Assembly: GCA_963975425.1 (NCBI GenBank)
Contig: CAXBGS010000004.1
Coordinates: 604,972-668,971 of the forward strand
Length of the DNA stretch: 64,000 bases
Origin: CAXBGS01 sp963975425
GTDB lineage: Bacteria > Planctomycetota > Planctomycetia > Pirellulales > Pirellulaceae
Direction: 5' to 3'
The position numbers and the translations under genes were made by a program. The notes beneath the pieces were generated by a model. It ran no database searches. It was not told the DNA's origin and was given only the letters and a program-made list of their open reading frames with translations. Positions within the stretch are counted from its first letter, which is position 1. Every line of letters starts with the position of its first letter. Shown piece after piece: positions 25,136-34,282 of the stretch.

Positions 25136-26674
25136 ATGTCCATTTCACGACTCACCCAACTGATCGTCGCATCTCTTATTGTGATCTCCCTCGGCCCTAT
25201 GCCGACCGCTTTGGCCGCCGAGAAGAACGTTTTATTCATAATTACTGACGACGAGAGCCCTACGCTGGGATGCTATGGCGACCCGGTTGCGGTCACGCCG
25301 GCGATCGATGCGGTCGCCAAAGATGGAATGATTTTTCGCAACGCGTTCGCAACAACGGCGTCATGCAGCGCCAGTCGCAGCGTCGTGATGAGCGGGTTGC
25401 ACAATCATCGTAACGGGCAATTCGGTCACCAACACCACTATCACAAATTTGCGTCCTTTCACGACGTCGTCAGCCTCTCGCTGCCGCGCGTCATGGCCGG
25501 CGCGGGATATCGGACCGGTCATATCGGCAAGTATCACGTCGCGCCCGAGGCGGTCTATCATTACGAAACCTACATGAAGGGTAACGGTCGAAATGCCGTT
25601 GAAATGGCAGAAAACGTCCGCGAATTCCTCACGACCGACAGCGACGACCGACCATTCTTTTTGTACTTTGCGACTTCCGATCCGCATCGCGGCGGCGGCA
25701 AGGACGAAGATTCGAAACTAGAATTGAAAGCCAACCTGTTCGGCAACAAGCCACACGACGGGTCTTTCCCCGGCATCAAAGAAGTTTTCTTTGATCCGGC
25801 CGATGTCGTCATCCCACCGTTCTTGCCCGACACGCCCGAGACTCGTGAAGAACTGGCACAGTACTACCAATCATGTGCCCGCATCGACCAAGGCGTCGCC
25901 AGACTTGTCGAAATCCTAAAGGAAGCCGACCTGTACGACAAAACCATGATCATTTTTACCAGTGATCACGGGATGGCGTTCGCCGGCGGCAAGACGACCG
26001 TGTACGAAGGCGGGCTTCGTGTCCCAATGGTCGTTCGCGATCCCTATCAATCCACTCGTGGCGTCGAGTCGAAGGCAATGGTCAGCCACATCGACCTGAC
26101 GCCCACCATGCTCGATTTCGCCGGCGGACTCGATCACGAAAAGAATGCCCCCAAGAACATGATCAACGCCGACAAGTTTTGGAACGAACGCGGCGAAGCG
26201 GTCAAGGAAAACCGGGATGGCGGCGAACCGTTCAACGCGTATCACGGAAAATCATGGATGCACTGCCTGGCCAACCCCGACCAGGATCATCACAAGACCA
26301 TCTTTGCGTCGCACACGTTTCACGAAATTCAAATGTACTATCCCATGCGCGTCGTGCGTGACGACCAGTACAAACTGATCTGGAATATCGCACACCCGTT
26401 GCCATACCCCTTCGCATCGGATTTGTGGGCCGCGAGCAGCTGGCAAGCACAATGGGCCAAAGGAAAAGATGCCCCTTACGGCAACACCACCGTCGGCCGC
26501 TACGTTCAACGTCCACAATTTGAACTGTTCGATATCCAGTCCGACCCCGATGAGACGACGAATCTGGCCGACAGCCCAGGGCACCAAGATGTCCTAGAAA
26601 CCTACAAAGCCAAATTAAAGAACCTGCAAAAGACCTATCAAGATCCCTGGATCATGAAATGGGACTATGAATGA
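25136..26674 (+). CDS. Secreted sulfatase (CSASR signature)
   Basis: Signal peptide of ~28 residues (LIVASLIVISLGPMPTALAA) then the sulfatase core NVLFIITDDESPTLGCYGD, with metal-binding D38 and D39. The formylglycine site is C77-S-A-S-R (residues 77-81), in which Ala replaces the Pro of C-x-P-x-R; this variant occurs in some sulfatases of the heparan/N-sulfoglucosamine type. GKYHVAPE, TSDHGMAFAGGKTTVYEGG and a C-terminal FELFDIQSDPDETTNLAD, usual for family S1, follow. It removes sulfate from an unidentified polysaccharide in the periplasm or outside. I use the ATG at 25136; an in-frame TTG lies six codons earlier. Confidence 0.92.
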   Translation: MSISRLTQLIVASLIVISLGPMPTALAAEKNVLFIITDDESPTLGCYGDPVAVTPAIDAVAKDGMIFRNAFATTASCSASRSVVMSGLHNHRNGQFGHQHHYHKFASFHDVVSLSLPRVMAGAGYRTGHIGKYHVAPEAVYHYETYMKGNGRNAVEMAENVREFLTTDSDDRPFFLYFATSDPHRGGGKDEDSKLELKANLFGNKPHDGSFPGIKEVFFDPADVVIPPFLPDTPETREELAQYYQSCARIDQGVARLVEILKEADLYDKTMIIFTSDHGMAFAGGKTTVYEGGLRVPMVVRDPYQSTRGVESKAMVSHIDLTPTMLDFAGGLDHEKNAPKNMINADKFWNERGEAVKENRDGGEPFNAYHGKSWMHCLANPDQDHHKTIFASHTFHEIQMYYPMRVVRDDQYKLIWNIAHPLPYPFASDLWAASSWQAQWAKGKDAPYGNTTVGRYVQRPQFELFDIQSDPDETTNLADSPGHQDVLETYKAKLKNLQKTYQDPWIMKWDYE

Positions 26675-26701
26675 TTGGAGAGGCTAAAGGTTAAAGGGAT
26701 C

Positions 26702-26733
26702 AGGTAACAGGTCGCGCGCAACACCTGTCACCT
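26702..26733 (+). terminator. Stem-loop after the sulfatase gene
   Basis: AGGTAACAGGT pairs with ACCTGTCACCT (one mismatch) around a 10-nt loop and is followed by TTTGCTGC. It lies about 30 bases after the sulfatase stop codon. The short T-run makes it a moderate intrinsic terminator. Confidence 0.5.
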
Positions 26734-26819
26734 TTGCTGCGCTTCTTGCACCCGGCATTGGTATTCATTGACGCCGAACTGCGGATCCGAAAGAACGCGA
26801 GATTCGGCTCGCGTGTTCC

Positions 26820-27218
26820 CTATCGCACGCCGGCCGCCATCTGCTGGTACTGCGCCGGCGCGATGGGTTTGCCGGGTTCGCCTAGAAACTCGCATGCAAT
26901 CCGCAGGGCTTGCGGATGATTTTGGGTCAACCGTTCGACCGCTGCGAACCAGCCGGCGATCAACGAACGCACGTCGGACAAATAGATTTCCGTACCACCG
27001 GCGCGACGTACGATTTCCGCATGCAGAACCTGAATGGCGACGTCACGATCCAGCGTTGGGTCGTAGGCGCGGCTAGCGGAACAGCAGACTAAATGCGCAT
27101 CGATTCCGCTCACTGAGTCACTGAGTCACTGAGTCACTGAGTCACTGGGCAATTCATTGTCGACGAACCGCCGCAATTCACTCGGATCGGGGCAATGGAC
27201 AACTTTGAAAGAATTCAT
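26820..27218 (-). pseudogene. Small conserved-looking gene interrupted by an 8-bp repeat expansion
   Basis: From an ATG preceded by GGGGA (about 8 bases away), the minus strand encodes MNSFKVVHCPDPSELRRFVD and then runs into an 8-bp tandem repeat, where an in-frame TGA occurs at 27128-27126. Beyond the repeat the same frame continues open for about 97 codons (ASRAYDPTLDRDVAIQVLH..., ending PAQYQQMAAGVR) with protein-like composition. Deleting three repeat units (24 bases) joins the two parts in frame without a stop, so I treat this as one gene broken or switched by repeat copy number. The downstream part could alternatively be a separate gene starting at GTG 27113, but that start lies in the repeat and has no ribosome binding site. 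Function unknown; no motif recognised. Confidence 0.5.
27111..27150. repeat. 8-bp tandem repeat (CACTGAGT)4
   Basis: Four perfect copies of CACTGAGT and a fifth degenerate copy (CACTGGGC). Because eight is not a multiple of three, and all three phases of the repeat are read as it lengthens, it brings a TGA into the frame of the small minus-strand gene from the third copy on. Confidence 0.95.
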
Positions 27219-27444
27219 CCGCTGATTCCCCAGTGGTAACATCCGCTAAGCGGAAGGGGGACAGCGATGTTTCAAGAAATCGAAACGATGAATCCTGCCG
27301 AAACAAACTTCCGCAAGAGATCGATGCGATTAATCAAGAGGCAACGCTTTGCGGCCAATCAAAATTACGTTCGAATCGCAATCGAGTGTCACTTTTTCGC
27401 GACTCGATCAAGGACCGGCAATAAAACGAACGAAAACTTTGCGA
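27219..27444. other. Intergenic region upstream of the interrupted gene
   Basis: It holds a possible 66-codon plus-strand frame starting after AGGGGGA at 27267, but its composition is not protein-like and it runs into the end of the neighbouring sulfatase gene. No other signal seen. Confidence 0.3.
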
Positions 27445-28983
27445 CTATCGATTCTTCCAAAGCTTGATGTTGGGCACATCGTTGGTCGCCGCAGGCCCCT
27501 GAACCGTGCGGCCAGACATGACATCAGATTCCAGCTGTCTCAATAGCTTCGCAGCGAGCTCGGGTTTTTGTGGATACAAATTATTCAACTCGCCGAGATC
27601 TTGCTGCAAGTCGTACAACTGTGCTTCGGGCACATCGCTGGAGACATCATTTTCGCGGGGCGCTGTGATTCCACCCGAGCTGCGGGAAAGCAAGAGTTTC
27701 CAGTTGTCGCTGCGATAAGCGAAGTGACCGTTGATCGCGTGGTGTACGATGCCTTTTCGATCCGAACGGATGGGCTCGCCGAGCAAAGCCGGCAAGAAAC
27801 TGACACTATCTTCGGCACTGGTTTCCGGTATTTCGGACTGCAGAATGTCCACGCACGTGGCCAACAAATCCCATTGGCCAATGGTTTGATGGCATCGCGT
27901 TCCCGGCGATACGTTGCCGGGCCAACGCACAATGAACGGCACACGGTGACCGCCTTCCCAAAGATCGCCTTTGGACCCACGCAGCGGACCGCTGACGTAA
28001 TGTCCTTTTTGTTTCAGCTGTTCAATTCTCGCCATTTTTGAACAACCGTTGTCCGTCGTAAAAATAACGATGGTGTTGTCAGCCATGGCCGACTGATCAA
28101 CAGCATCGACGATCGCTCCGACGACGGCATCGGTTTGCATCACAAAGTCACCGTAGCGACTGATGCCGCTTTTGCCTGACCATTGCTTCGATGGCACGAT
28201 GGGCGTGTGCGGCGAATTCAATGCGACATAGGCGAAATACGGGCGATCCGCAGCTTGCTGCTTGATGTATCGAACAGTCTTTTGCCTGACGACAGGCAAA
28301 ACGTCGACAGCGTCGAAGTCGGGTTCGGCCGGACCTTCGCGTTGATACTTTCTTGTCGCCGTCGCTTGGCCGACAAAGCGATTGTTCTCGATAAAGATGA
28401 ACGGTGGCATGTCTAACGACGCCGAGATGCCATAAAAGTAATCAAACCCGACAGCGTTCGGGCCATTACGGATCGTGCCGTTCCAATCGATGTTTTTGGG
28501 GTGATGCCCTTTGCCCGGCGGTGCCCCGTCGGTGGTAGGCAATTCCATCCCGAGATGCCATTTCCCGATCGCGGCGGTGTTGTACCCCTGACCTTTCAGC
28601 CATGTTGCGACGGTTTCGCGATCCGGGTCGATTAGCGGAGCGCTGTAACCGTAGAGCACAAACTCTTGGAGCACTGTTCGCCAACAATAGCGTCCGGTCA
28701 GGATGCTGTAGCGGGTCGGGGTGCATACGGACGACGATGAATGAGCATCTGTGAACAACATGCCCTGCGATGCCAATCGATCGATCGCCGGCGTCGGCAC
28801 TTTGCACCGATCGGGATTCATCGCCGAAACCTCGCCGTATCCCATGTCGTCGGCGAGGATGAAGACGATGTTAGGCCTCGACGCAATCGCGCTCGGTCCA
28901 CCGCCCATCGCCGCGACCGCCGCGGCGACGAAGATGCTAAATGACCAAAACGAATCTTGTCGTCTCATCGAACCGGTTTCCAT
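27445..28983 (-). CDS. Secreted arylsulfatase A-like sulfatase (CTPTR signature)
   Basis: Signal peptide (FWSFSIFVAAAVAAMGGG, cleavage near AIA-SRP), then NIVFILADDMGYGEV with the metal-binding Asp pair, and the canonical formylglycine site C87-T-P-T-R followed by YSILTGRY. Downstream are GKWHLGMELP (Lys and His of the active site), VIFTTDNGC and GSKGDLWEGGHRVPFIVRWPG. All of these fit family S1 sulfatases of the arylsulfatase A group. The active-site Cys needs a formylglycine-generating enzyme, which is not encoded in this window. A second in-frame Met five codons in is an equally possible start. It is in the same orientation as the small lipoprotein gene that follows upstream. Confidence 0.93.
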   Translation of the reverse strand: METGSMRRQDSFWSFSIFVAAAVAAMGGGPSAIASRPNIVFILADDMGYGEVSAMNPDRCKVPTPAIDRLASQGMLFTDAHSSSSVCTPTRYSILTGRYCWRTVLQEFVLYGYSAPLIDPDRETVATWLKGQGYNTAAIGKWHLGMELPTTDGAPPGKGHHPKNIDWNGTIRNGPNAVGFDYFYGISASLDMPPFIFIENNRFVGQATATRKYQREGPAEPDFDAVDVLPVVRQKTVRYIKQQAADRPYFAYVALNSPHTPIVPSKQWSGKSGISRYGDFVMQTDAVVGAIVDAVDQSAMADNTIVIFTTDNGCSKMARIEQLKQKGHYVSGPLRGSKGDLWEGGHRVPFIVRWPGNVSPGTRCHQTIGQWDLLATCVDILQSEIPETSAEDSVSFLPALLGEPIRSDRKGIVHHAINGHFAYRSDNWKLLLSRSSGGITAPRENDVSSDVPEAQLYDLQQDLGELNNLYPQKPELAAKLLRQLESDVMSGRTVQGPAATNDVPNIKLWKNR

Positions 28984-29014
28984 CGTGTCTTAGGAACCAA
29001 GTGCGGATGAGGTC

Positions 29015-29233
29015 TCACAATTCGTCTTCGATCCCAGCGGGCTGGTTGGCAATCTGATCTTCCATTTCTTCCTCAAGCCGCGACTGTTCGACGATGTCCG
29101 GGTTGTCCGCGAGGAATTGCGAGAGCTCGTTTACGCTGGTCGCCTCAGGCTGTGGCTCGCCGCCACAACCCGAGATCACGAATGTACCAAGCACGAGTAA
29201 TGCACATCGAAAAATTGTATGGATACGTTTCAT
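29015..29233 (-). CDS. Small lipoprotein, 72 residues
   Basis: MKRIHTIFRCALLVLGTFVISGC is a lipoprotein signal with lipobox VISGC (Cys23). The mature part is short and acidic (SRLEEEMEDQIANQPAGIEDEL). Small lipoproteins of this kind often follow DUF1559 genes in planctomycetes, as here. It would sit in the periplasmic face of a membrane; no function can be given. Too short for any fold assignment. Confidence 0.7.
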   Translation of the reverse strand: MKRIHTIFRCALLVLGTFVISGCGGEPQPEATSVNELSQFLADNPDIVEQSRLEEEMEDQIANQPAGIEDEL

Positions 29234-29281
29234 GAGAGTCGTCTTTTCCTTGGTTTAAATCAGTTGAACCGCCAATCGTGC

Positions 29282-29351
29282 CAAACACGTCATTCGTGTT
29301 TGCTGAGGATCCGATTGATGTGCGCGTGGCATCGTTATGCCATGCGCACAT
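29282..29351 (-). other. Two hairpins between the DUF1559 gene and the lipoprotein gene
   Basis: First, CAAACACG/CGTGTTTG with a 5-nt loop (29282-29302). Second, a 15-bp stem with one mismatch (ATGTGCGC...GCGCACAT region, 29318-29351) with a 4-nt loop. They could end or process the DUF1559 transcript and so lower lipoprotein expression. Neither has a proper U-run on the transcribed strand. Confidence 0.5.
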
Positions 29352-29389
29352 CTTGCACCTCACGTTCGCGGATGAATTCGATTCGGAGT

Positions 29390-30652
29390 CTAGAACTCTT
29401 CGTCGATCACTTCCTTTGAGGCCTTCGTACCGAGGCTGCCCCACAACCCGAACGGACTTTCGCTCCCGGCGGGAAGGCAATTGCCGTTAATGCAAACCGT
29501 CATGCCATTGAGGTTACCGGTCTCGATCGAATCTGTGATGAATTTCACGGCTCCATCACCCATCAGCACGTGAACACCACCCTGGTGACGACTCGACGGC
29601 GGATAGACGCCGGCGGCGACGTGATCCCAACCAGAGCAAACTTCCGCATTAGGTGGCAGAATCGTATTCATGCCAGACATGCCGGGTGGGCCCAGAGCCC
29701 ATTTGTACCCACGACGGTTCTCCGCATTGGTAACCAGGGGCGCGCCGGGTTCCCAAAACAGTGGGCGAAGCTCGTCAAGAAACGGACGGCACTTCAAAAA
29801 CTCGCCCGCTTTGTAAACGTTGGCACCATTACGTCGACTGGCCGGGCCAACCGCAGTGCCCGGACGACCAAATTGAGTTCGCCGGTCTCGGTCACCAATG
29901 TCGGTAAGAATTTCTCCTGCACAGATCGTGTTGGCGAGTCCGTCAAGTACATCTCTGAATTTGACGGGATTGATGCCGGGAAAAATCATTCCGCGGTTGG
30001 ACGCCCGGAGCCTTTGTGCATTGGTGGAACTCGATGGCTGACCTGTCGCCGCATCAAGCACGCCGTAGGCCGAGGTGTGCAGAACGGCATCGCCCAAACA
30101 ATAGGCGTAATTCGTTCGACCTTGTGCCGGCAGCCCAACGCCGGGATCACTTGGACAGCGAAGCGTGGGAATGTTGGTCAACCAGGGCTGGTAGGTCCCG
30201 ACACTGTTATGGTTCGCCAAACTCATCAGTGGAGAAGGGCCCATCGCTTGGAAGTAGGGCGGCAAGCCGTCGGGAACGCCCGTCATCGGATCCGGAGGAT
30301 CGAGCGGGTTGCTGATCTGCTCCCAGAGCGCCTGCTGCTCAAAGAACGGGGTCAGGCCGACCAACCAATTGAGCTGGTGAAGATTGTGGGCCGTTGGGGG
30401 CGTGTACTGCTGGGGCCGCGTCGTCATCCCCACCGTGGTACCGGTCATGGTGGCTGGCAGCTGATTGTACGCAGAGTGGTAATTGTGTACCGCCAAGCCA
30501 ATTTGCTTAAAGTTGTTACTACAGCTCATCCGACGAGCCGCTTCGCGAGCGGCCTGAACCGCCGGCAGCAACAGGCCGACGAGCACGCCAATGATTGCAA
30601 TGACAACGAGAAGCTCCACCAATGTGAAGCCAGAACGGAAAGACCTTTTCAT
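29390..30652 (-). CDS. DUF1559 pseudopilin-like protein (H-X9-DG type)
   Basis: MKRSFRSGFTLVELLVVIAI is a prepilin-type leader (basic residues, then GFTLVELL processing site and hydrophobic helix), followed by the DUF1559 body: VQAAREAARRMSCSNNFKQI and LAVHNYHSAYNQLP at the start. Near the end is the H-x9-DG motif (HQGGVHVLMGDGAV). Planctomycetes have many of these; they are presumed to be minor pseudopilins or exported by a type II-like system. The ATG at 30652 is chosen because the prepilin leader begins there. A secretin/PilM/PilO operon at 43-47.6 kb could be its partner. Two hairpins and a small lipoprotein gene follow. Confidence 0.93.
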   Translation of the reverse strand: MKRSFRSGFTLVELLVVIAIIGVLVGLLLPAVQAAREAARRMSCSNNFKQIGLAVHNYHSAYNQLPATMTGTTVGMTTRPQQYTPPTAHNLHQLNWLVGLTPFFEQQALWEQISNPLDPPDPMTGVPDGLPPYFQAMGPSPLMSLANHNSVGTYQPWLTNIPTLRCPSDPGVGLPAQGRTNYAYCLGDAVLHTSAYGVLDAATGQPSSSTNAQRLRASNRGMIFPGINPVKFRDVLDGLANTICAGEILTDIGDRDRRTQFGRPGTAVGPASRRNGANVYKAGEFLKCRPFLDELRPLFWEPGAPLVTNAENRRGYKWALGPPGMSGMNTILPPNAEVCSGWDHVAAGVYPPSSRHQGGVHVLMGDGAVKFITDSIETGNLNGMTVCINGNCLPAGSESPFGLWGSLGTKASKEVIDEEF

Positions 30653-31097
30653 GATTTCGCCTAAATGAGAAATTTTTCGATCGGGTCGCCGTGGCTGCGA
30701 ACACCACATGCGCTGATGACCGAAAGCGAGCGTCGATGACGGAGAGGATGAACGACTGGCAAATAACCAGCTTGGGAAACGAAAACACCGATCAGCCGGG
30801 CGAAGGGCGCGTTAATTCGCATCCAGAAGACATGAAGGGGCACCGCAATTTCTTAACCAAGAAGTCAAGATTTTTTCGCGATTGCCTGGCGGGGGGGCAT
30901 AACGGCATCAACAATCAAGGTGCCTCTAACCTGGACCACGTCGTCAATTTGGCGATCCATCAGGGCAATTCAGCTCCCAAATCGCGTCCAAGGCGGGTAT
31001 TTTCATAAAAACCGCGTTGAAATAGTTCAGATTTGCGATCCTGACGACATGTCTTGCGGGCGAATTCCGAATTTCGGAAGCGGACAGAAAGGCGAAC
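30653..31097. other. Intergenic region between divergent DUF1559 and sigma factor genes
   Basis: 445 bases with no convincing gene. It contains a G7 run near 30890 and AT-rich patches near 30660-30680 and 31000-31020. It must hold the promoters of both divergent genes; no clear motif was recognised. Confidence 0.35.
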
Positions 31098-31667
31098 ATG
31101 CACCAGCACGGCTCTTCACATCGAGACTACGTCAACGGACTTTTCGTCCAGCATTCGCCACGGATTCGCGGATTCATCCTCAGTATCCTGCCGAACATGG
31201 GCCGTGCCGATGACGTGCTGCAAGAGACGTTTTTGACGGTCACTGCCAAGGCCGACGACTTCACGCGTGGCACCAACTTCGTCTCGTGGGCCTGTCGCAT
31301 CGCCCAATTCAAAGTACTCGAAGACAGCAAGCGAAACCAAAAAAGCAACAGCACGCTGTCGCCCGAAGTGATCGATGCGGTGTGCTCGTCCTCTCGTGAA
31401 ATGCTCAACGCCACGTCAATGACGCAGTCAGCGGCGGTGAATGATTTTCAAGAAGAACAACTATCGGCACTCGAGAATTGCATCACGACACTGGCGCCCC
31501 ATACTCGGCGCGCGATCGAGTTGCGCTACGTCAGGGCACACAAGACACGAGAAATTGCAGAGATCCTAGGCTGGTCGATCGATTCCGTTTACGTCGTGCT
31601 GTCGCGCGCACGGGATTCGCTGCAAAAATGTATCAACGGCAAAATGGGAATCGAAAGCGATGGATAA
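31098..31667 (+). CDS. ECF-type sigma-70 family RNA polymerase sigma factor
   Basis: Region 2 is present with RADDVLQETFLTVTAKA and FVSWACRIAQFKVLEDSKR, and region 4 with HTRRAIELRYVRAHKTREIAEILGWS... and the helix-turn-helix recognition part DSVYVVLSRARDSLQKC. Sigma region 1 is lacking, as expected for group 4. The N-terminus (HQHGSSHRDYVNGLFVQH) resembles planctomycete/verrucomicrobial sigma factors. It directs RNA polymerase to a small regulon. The next gene, overlapping by eight bases, is a FecR/LamG membrane protein that probably controls it. ATG start with AAAGGCGA upstream. Confidence 0.93.
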   Translation: MHQHGSSHRDYVNGLFVQHSPRIRGFILSILPNMGRADDVLQETFLTVTAKADDFTRGTNFVSWACRIAQFKVLEDSKRNQKSNSTLSPEVIDAVCSSSREMLNATSMTQSAAVNDFQEEQLSALENCITTLAPHTRRAIELRYVRAHKTREIAEILGWSIDSVYVVLSRARDSLQKCINGKMGIESDG

Positions 31668-34272
31668 TGATCGGCTGCAACTCTTGCTGCATCTCTATTT
31701 TGACGAAGGCCTTGATCAAGAGACAAAGCAAGAGCTGGAAGAATTGCTATTAGCTTCACCGCGAGCGAGAGAACTTTTTTGGCAGCGCGCCGAACTGAAC
31801 TCCTTGCTTCGACAGTGGGGACAGGAAAGCTGGGGACGCGAAAGCGTGTCACTGGATCGATCCGCTGCCGCCGATCAATCGATCGCAACGGCAGGTCATC
31901 GCTGGCACTGGGTAACCGCAGCCAGTTTGCTGTTGGTTGCCAGCCTGTCGTTTTGGATTTATTCCAACCTGCGTCCGACTCCTGATGCCGCACCGCTGGC
32001 GGAAAACATTGCCCCGACCCCTCAGCAATCGAGCAACGCCCGAGCAGAAAATCCGGAAGAAAATCCGGCAGAGAGTCCGGCATGGGTCGCCGTCGTCCGC
32101 AAGGCCGTCAACGTTCAATGGCAGGACCGCGAATCCGCGCTCAATGCCGGCGAAGCAATGTCACCTCGACGTATTCGATTCGAAAGCGGTTTGGTCGAAA
32201 TCCAGACCAATCGTGGTGCGATCCTTGCCGTCGAAGGGCCTGCAGACCTCGAAATCGTCAGCGGCATGGAAGTGTTCTGCCGAACGGGACGCTTACGTGT
32301 CGACGTGCCACCGCCCGCGATCGGATTCCTGGTCAACACGCCGCAGATCAACGTGGTCGACCGTGGAACCAGCTTTGCCATGGATGTGCAAGACGATGCC
32401 ACCACCGAAGTGCATGTCCTCGAAGGCATGGTGGAACTGGTTTCCCAATCGCCCAGCATCCCGAATCGTGAATTGCTCGAAGGCCAGTCCGTTGGCGTCA
32501 CAGGCGATGTGTACCGCGACATCACGCCGGATCTAACGACGTTCCCGTCTGCGGATCAAGTTCGCTCGCGCACACGATCGGCGACGACAAAGCTGCGGCA
32601 ATCCTGGTCGCGGCGTCGAGACGTCATCGCCAGTGACCCCAGCTGTTTCGTGTACTACGACTTCGAGCCATCGCAAAATGGCGACACGATGCTTTCCAAC
32701 AAAGCGATCAACGCCGCACCTTATACCGATGGGACGATCGTTGGCGGCGAATGGGCCGAGGGGAGATGGCCCGGCAAGAAAGCGTTGGAATTCAGCAGCG
32801 TCTTTGATCGGATCCTATTCTCCGCCCCCGGGGAACATAAGACGCTCACCTGCCTCGCGTCGGTCAGACTGGATGGAATGAGTTCCGAGCTAACGCCATT
32901 GTTGATGCCGTGCGATTCGAACGAAGGCAACTTCCGATGGCAAATCGCCAGCATGAAGAATGACGGCAACCGCGGCCAACTGCGCGTCCGGCGCCGAGCT
33001 TCGATGGGCTGGGATTCCGATGGCGAATTTGTCAGCAAACCAAGCCTGCGCCTTGAACAACTGGGCACTTGGATTCAGCTCGCAATCGTATGGGACGGCG
33101 ACGGTTTTACTTGCAGCCAGTACGTCGACGGAACACTTGTCGCCAAAGACATGATGCATCCGAACGCACGAACCAACGATGTGATTCTGCGAACCGGACA
33201 AATGGAAATCGGAAATCGCACGCCCACCGACGACGATCCTGCTTGGTCGTCTCAGCATTTCCGTGGCCGGATCGACGAGTTCGCCATGTTCGACCGCGCG
33301 TTGAGTGCCGATGAAATCGTGGCATATCACGACTTGAAGAAGATCACGTGGAGCAACGGTGGTCGAGACCGTCACTGGGATAATCCCGCAAACTGGTCCG
33401 AAAGAATTGAACCTGCGATCCACGATGCGGTCTACATTGATCGTTCCGGCGAACATGCCGCGATCTACTCTCAAGGAACATCGCCGAACCTGAATGAAAT
33501 CCGAGTGGGTTCGACACGCGGCAGAACTGGCGAATTACAGATCACCGGCGGGACTCTGACCGCGATCAAATACGCCGATGCGAATTCACGCATCGGCGTC
33601 GCGGGCGGTCATGGTAAAGTCATCCAACAAGACGGGGACGTCACACTCAATACGTTGCAGATCGCTTTGGACGATGGTTCCCAAGGCAGCTATTTTCTTC
33701 ACGGTGGAAACCTATTGATCAAACGCGGGATTGACCGAACGATCGGCAGCATCGACATCGGCGCAATCGGCGGCAACGGTTCGCTTGACGTCTTAGGCGG
33801 ATCGCTGACGACCCGAATCGGTGTTTCGCTGGGCCGCCAAGACGGCAAGGGTCAATTCAGCGTTCATGGATCGCAACCGACAAAAATTGCAATTGGTTCC
33901 CATCTAAGCGGCAAAGGTTTTTGGGTGCAGCATTCCGGCGGCACACTCAGGGCCCTGATCGACGATCAAGGGCTGACGCCAATCGTTATCGACGACATCG
34001 ACAATGACGCACCCGTCCAGGGATCCAACGCAGGTCGTCGCAGCGTGACGTTCGAAAAGGGTGCATTGCTCGAGGTCGATTTTCTGGAAAACCCGCGAGC
34101 CGGATCATGGGACGTAATGACCTGGCAGGGCGACATGATCGATCATGGTCTTCGATTCTCCGACCAAGTCGATCCGAGCGTATGGAGCTTTGAGTTTGTC
34201 GACACGGACGCTTCAGGCAGCCCGGACACGTTGCGTGTGACCGCCACTTCTACCAACGAAACGGTGGATTAG
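31660..34272 (+). CDS. FecR-domain membrane protein with LamG and repeat regions
   Basis: Residues 1-83 are cytoplasmic and begin LQLLLHLYFDEGLDQETKQEL, a short anti-sigma-like helix region. A membrane span at 84-104 (WVTAASLLLVASLSFWIYSNL) is followed by a FecR domain (~170-265: VEIQTNRGAILAVEGPADLEI, GTSFAMDVQDDATTEVHVLEG). Next come a LamG/concanavalin-like domain (~325-565) and a C-terminal region with WSNGGRDRHWDNPANWSE blocks, similar to planctomycete autotransporter-like repeats. The coupling with a sigma factor suggests a surface sensor that transmits a ligand signal to the sigma factor. There is no canonical zinc-binding anti-sigma motif in the cytoplasmic part. The eight-base overlap supports co-translation. 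Confidence 0.87.
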   Translation: MDNDRLQLLLHLYFDEGLDQETKQELEELLLASPRARELFWQRAELNSLLRQWGQESWGRESVSLDRSAAADQSIATAGHRWHWVTAASLLLVASLSFWIYSNLRPTPDAAPLAENIAPTPQQSSNARAENPEENPAESPAWVAVVRKAVNVQWQDRESALNAGEAMSPRRIRFESGLVEIQTNRGAILAVEGPADLEIVSGMEVFCRTGRLRVDVPPPAIGFLVNTPQINVVDRGTSFAMDVQDDATTEVHVLEGMVELVSQSPSIPNRELLEGQSVGVTGDVYRDITPDLTTFPSADQVRSRTRSATTKLRQSWSRRRDVIASDPSCFVYYDFEPSQNGDTMLSNKAINAAPYTDGTIVGGEWAEGRWPGKKALEFSSVFDRILFSAPGEHKTLTCLASVRLDGMSSELTPLLMPCDSNEGNFRWQIASMKNDGNRGQLRVRRRASMGWDSDGEFVSKPSLRLEQLGTWIQLAIVWDGDGFTCSQYVDGTLVAKDMMHPNARTNDVILRTGQMEIGNRTPTDDDPAWSSQHFRGRIDEFAMFDRALSADEIVAYHDLKKITWSNGGRDRHWDNPANWSERIEPAIHDAVYIDRSGEHAAIYSQGTSPNLNEIRVGSTRGRTGELQITGGTLTAIKYADANSRIGVAGGHGKVIQQDGDVTLNTLQIALDDGSQGSYFLHGGNLLIKRGIDRTIGSIDIGAIGGNGSLDVLGGSLTTRIGVSLGRQDGKGQFSVHGSQPTKIAIGSHLSGKGFWVQHSGGTLRALIDDQGLTPIVIDDIDNDAPVQGSNAGRRSVTFEKGALLEVDFLENPRAGSWDVMTWQGDMIDHGLRFSDQVDPSVWSFEFVDTDASGSPDTLRVTATSTNETVD

Positions 34273-34282
34273 CAGGCGCGAG

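Noticed and set aside
27111..27150. Possible CRISPR array from the regular CACTGAGT copies
   Set aside because: Units are only 8 bp and directly abutting, with no spacers and no cas genes in the window.
27267..27467. A 66-codon plus-strand frame with AGGGGGA upstream
   Set aside because: The ribosome-binding-site match is good but the peptide shows no motif or regular composition and overlaps the end of the convergent sulfatase gene; not enough support.
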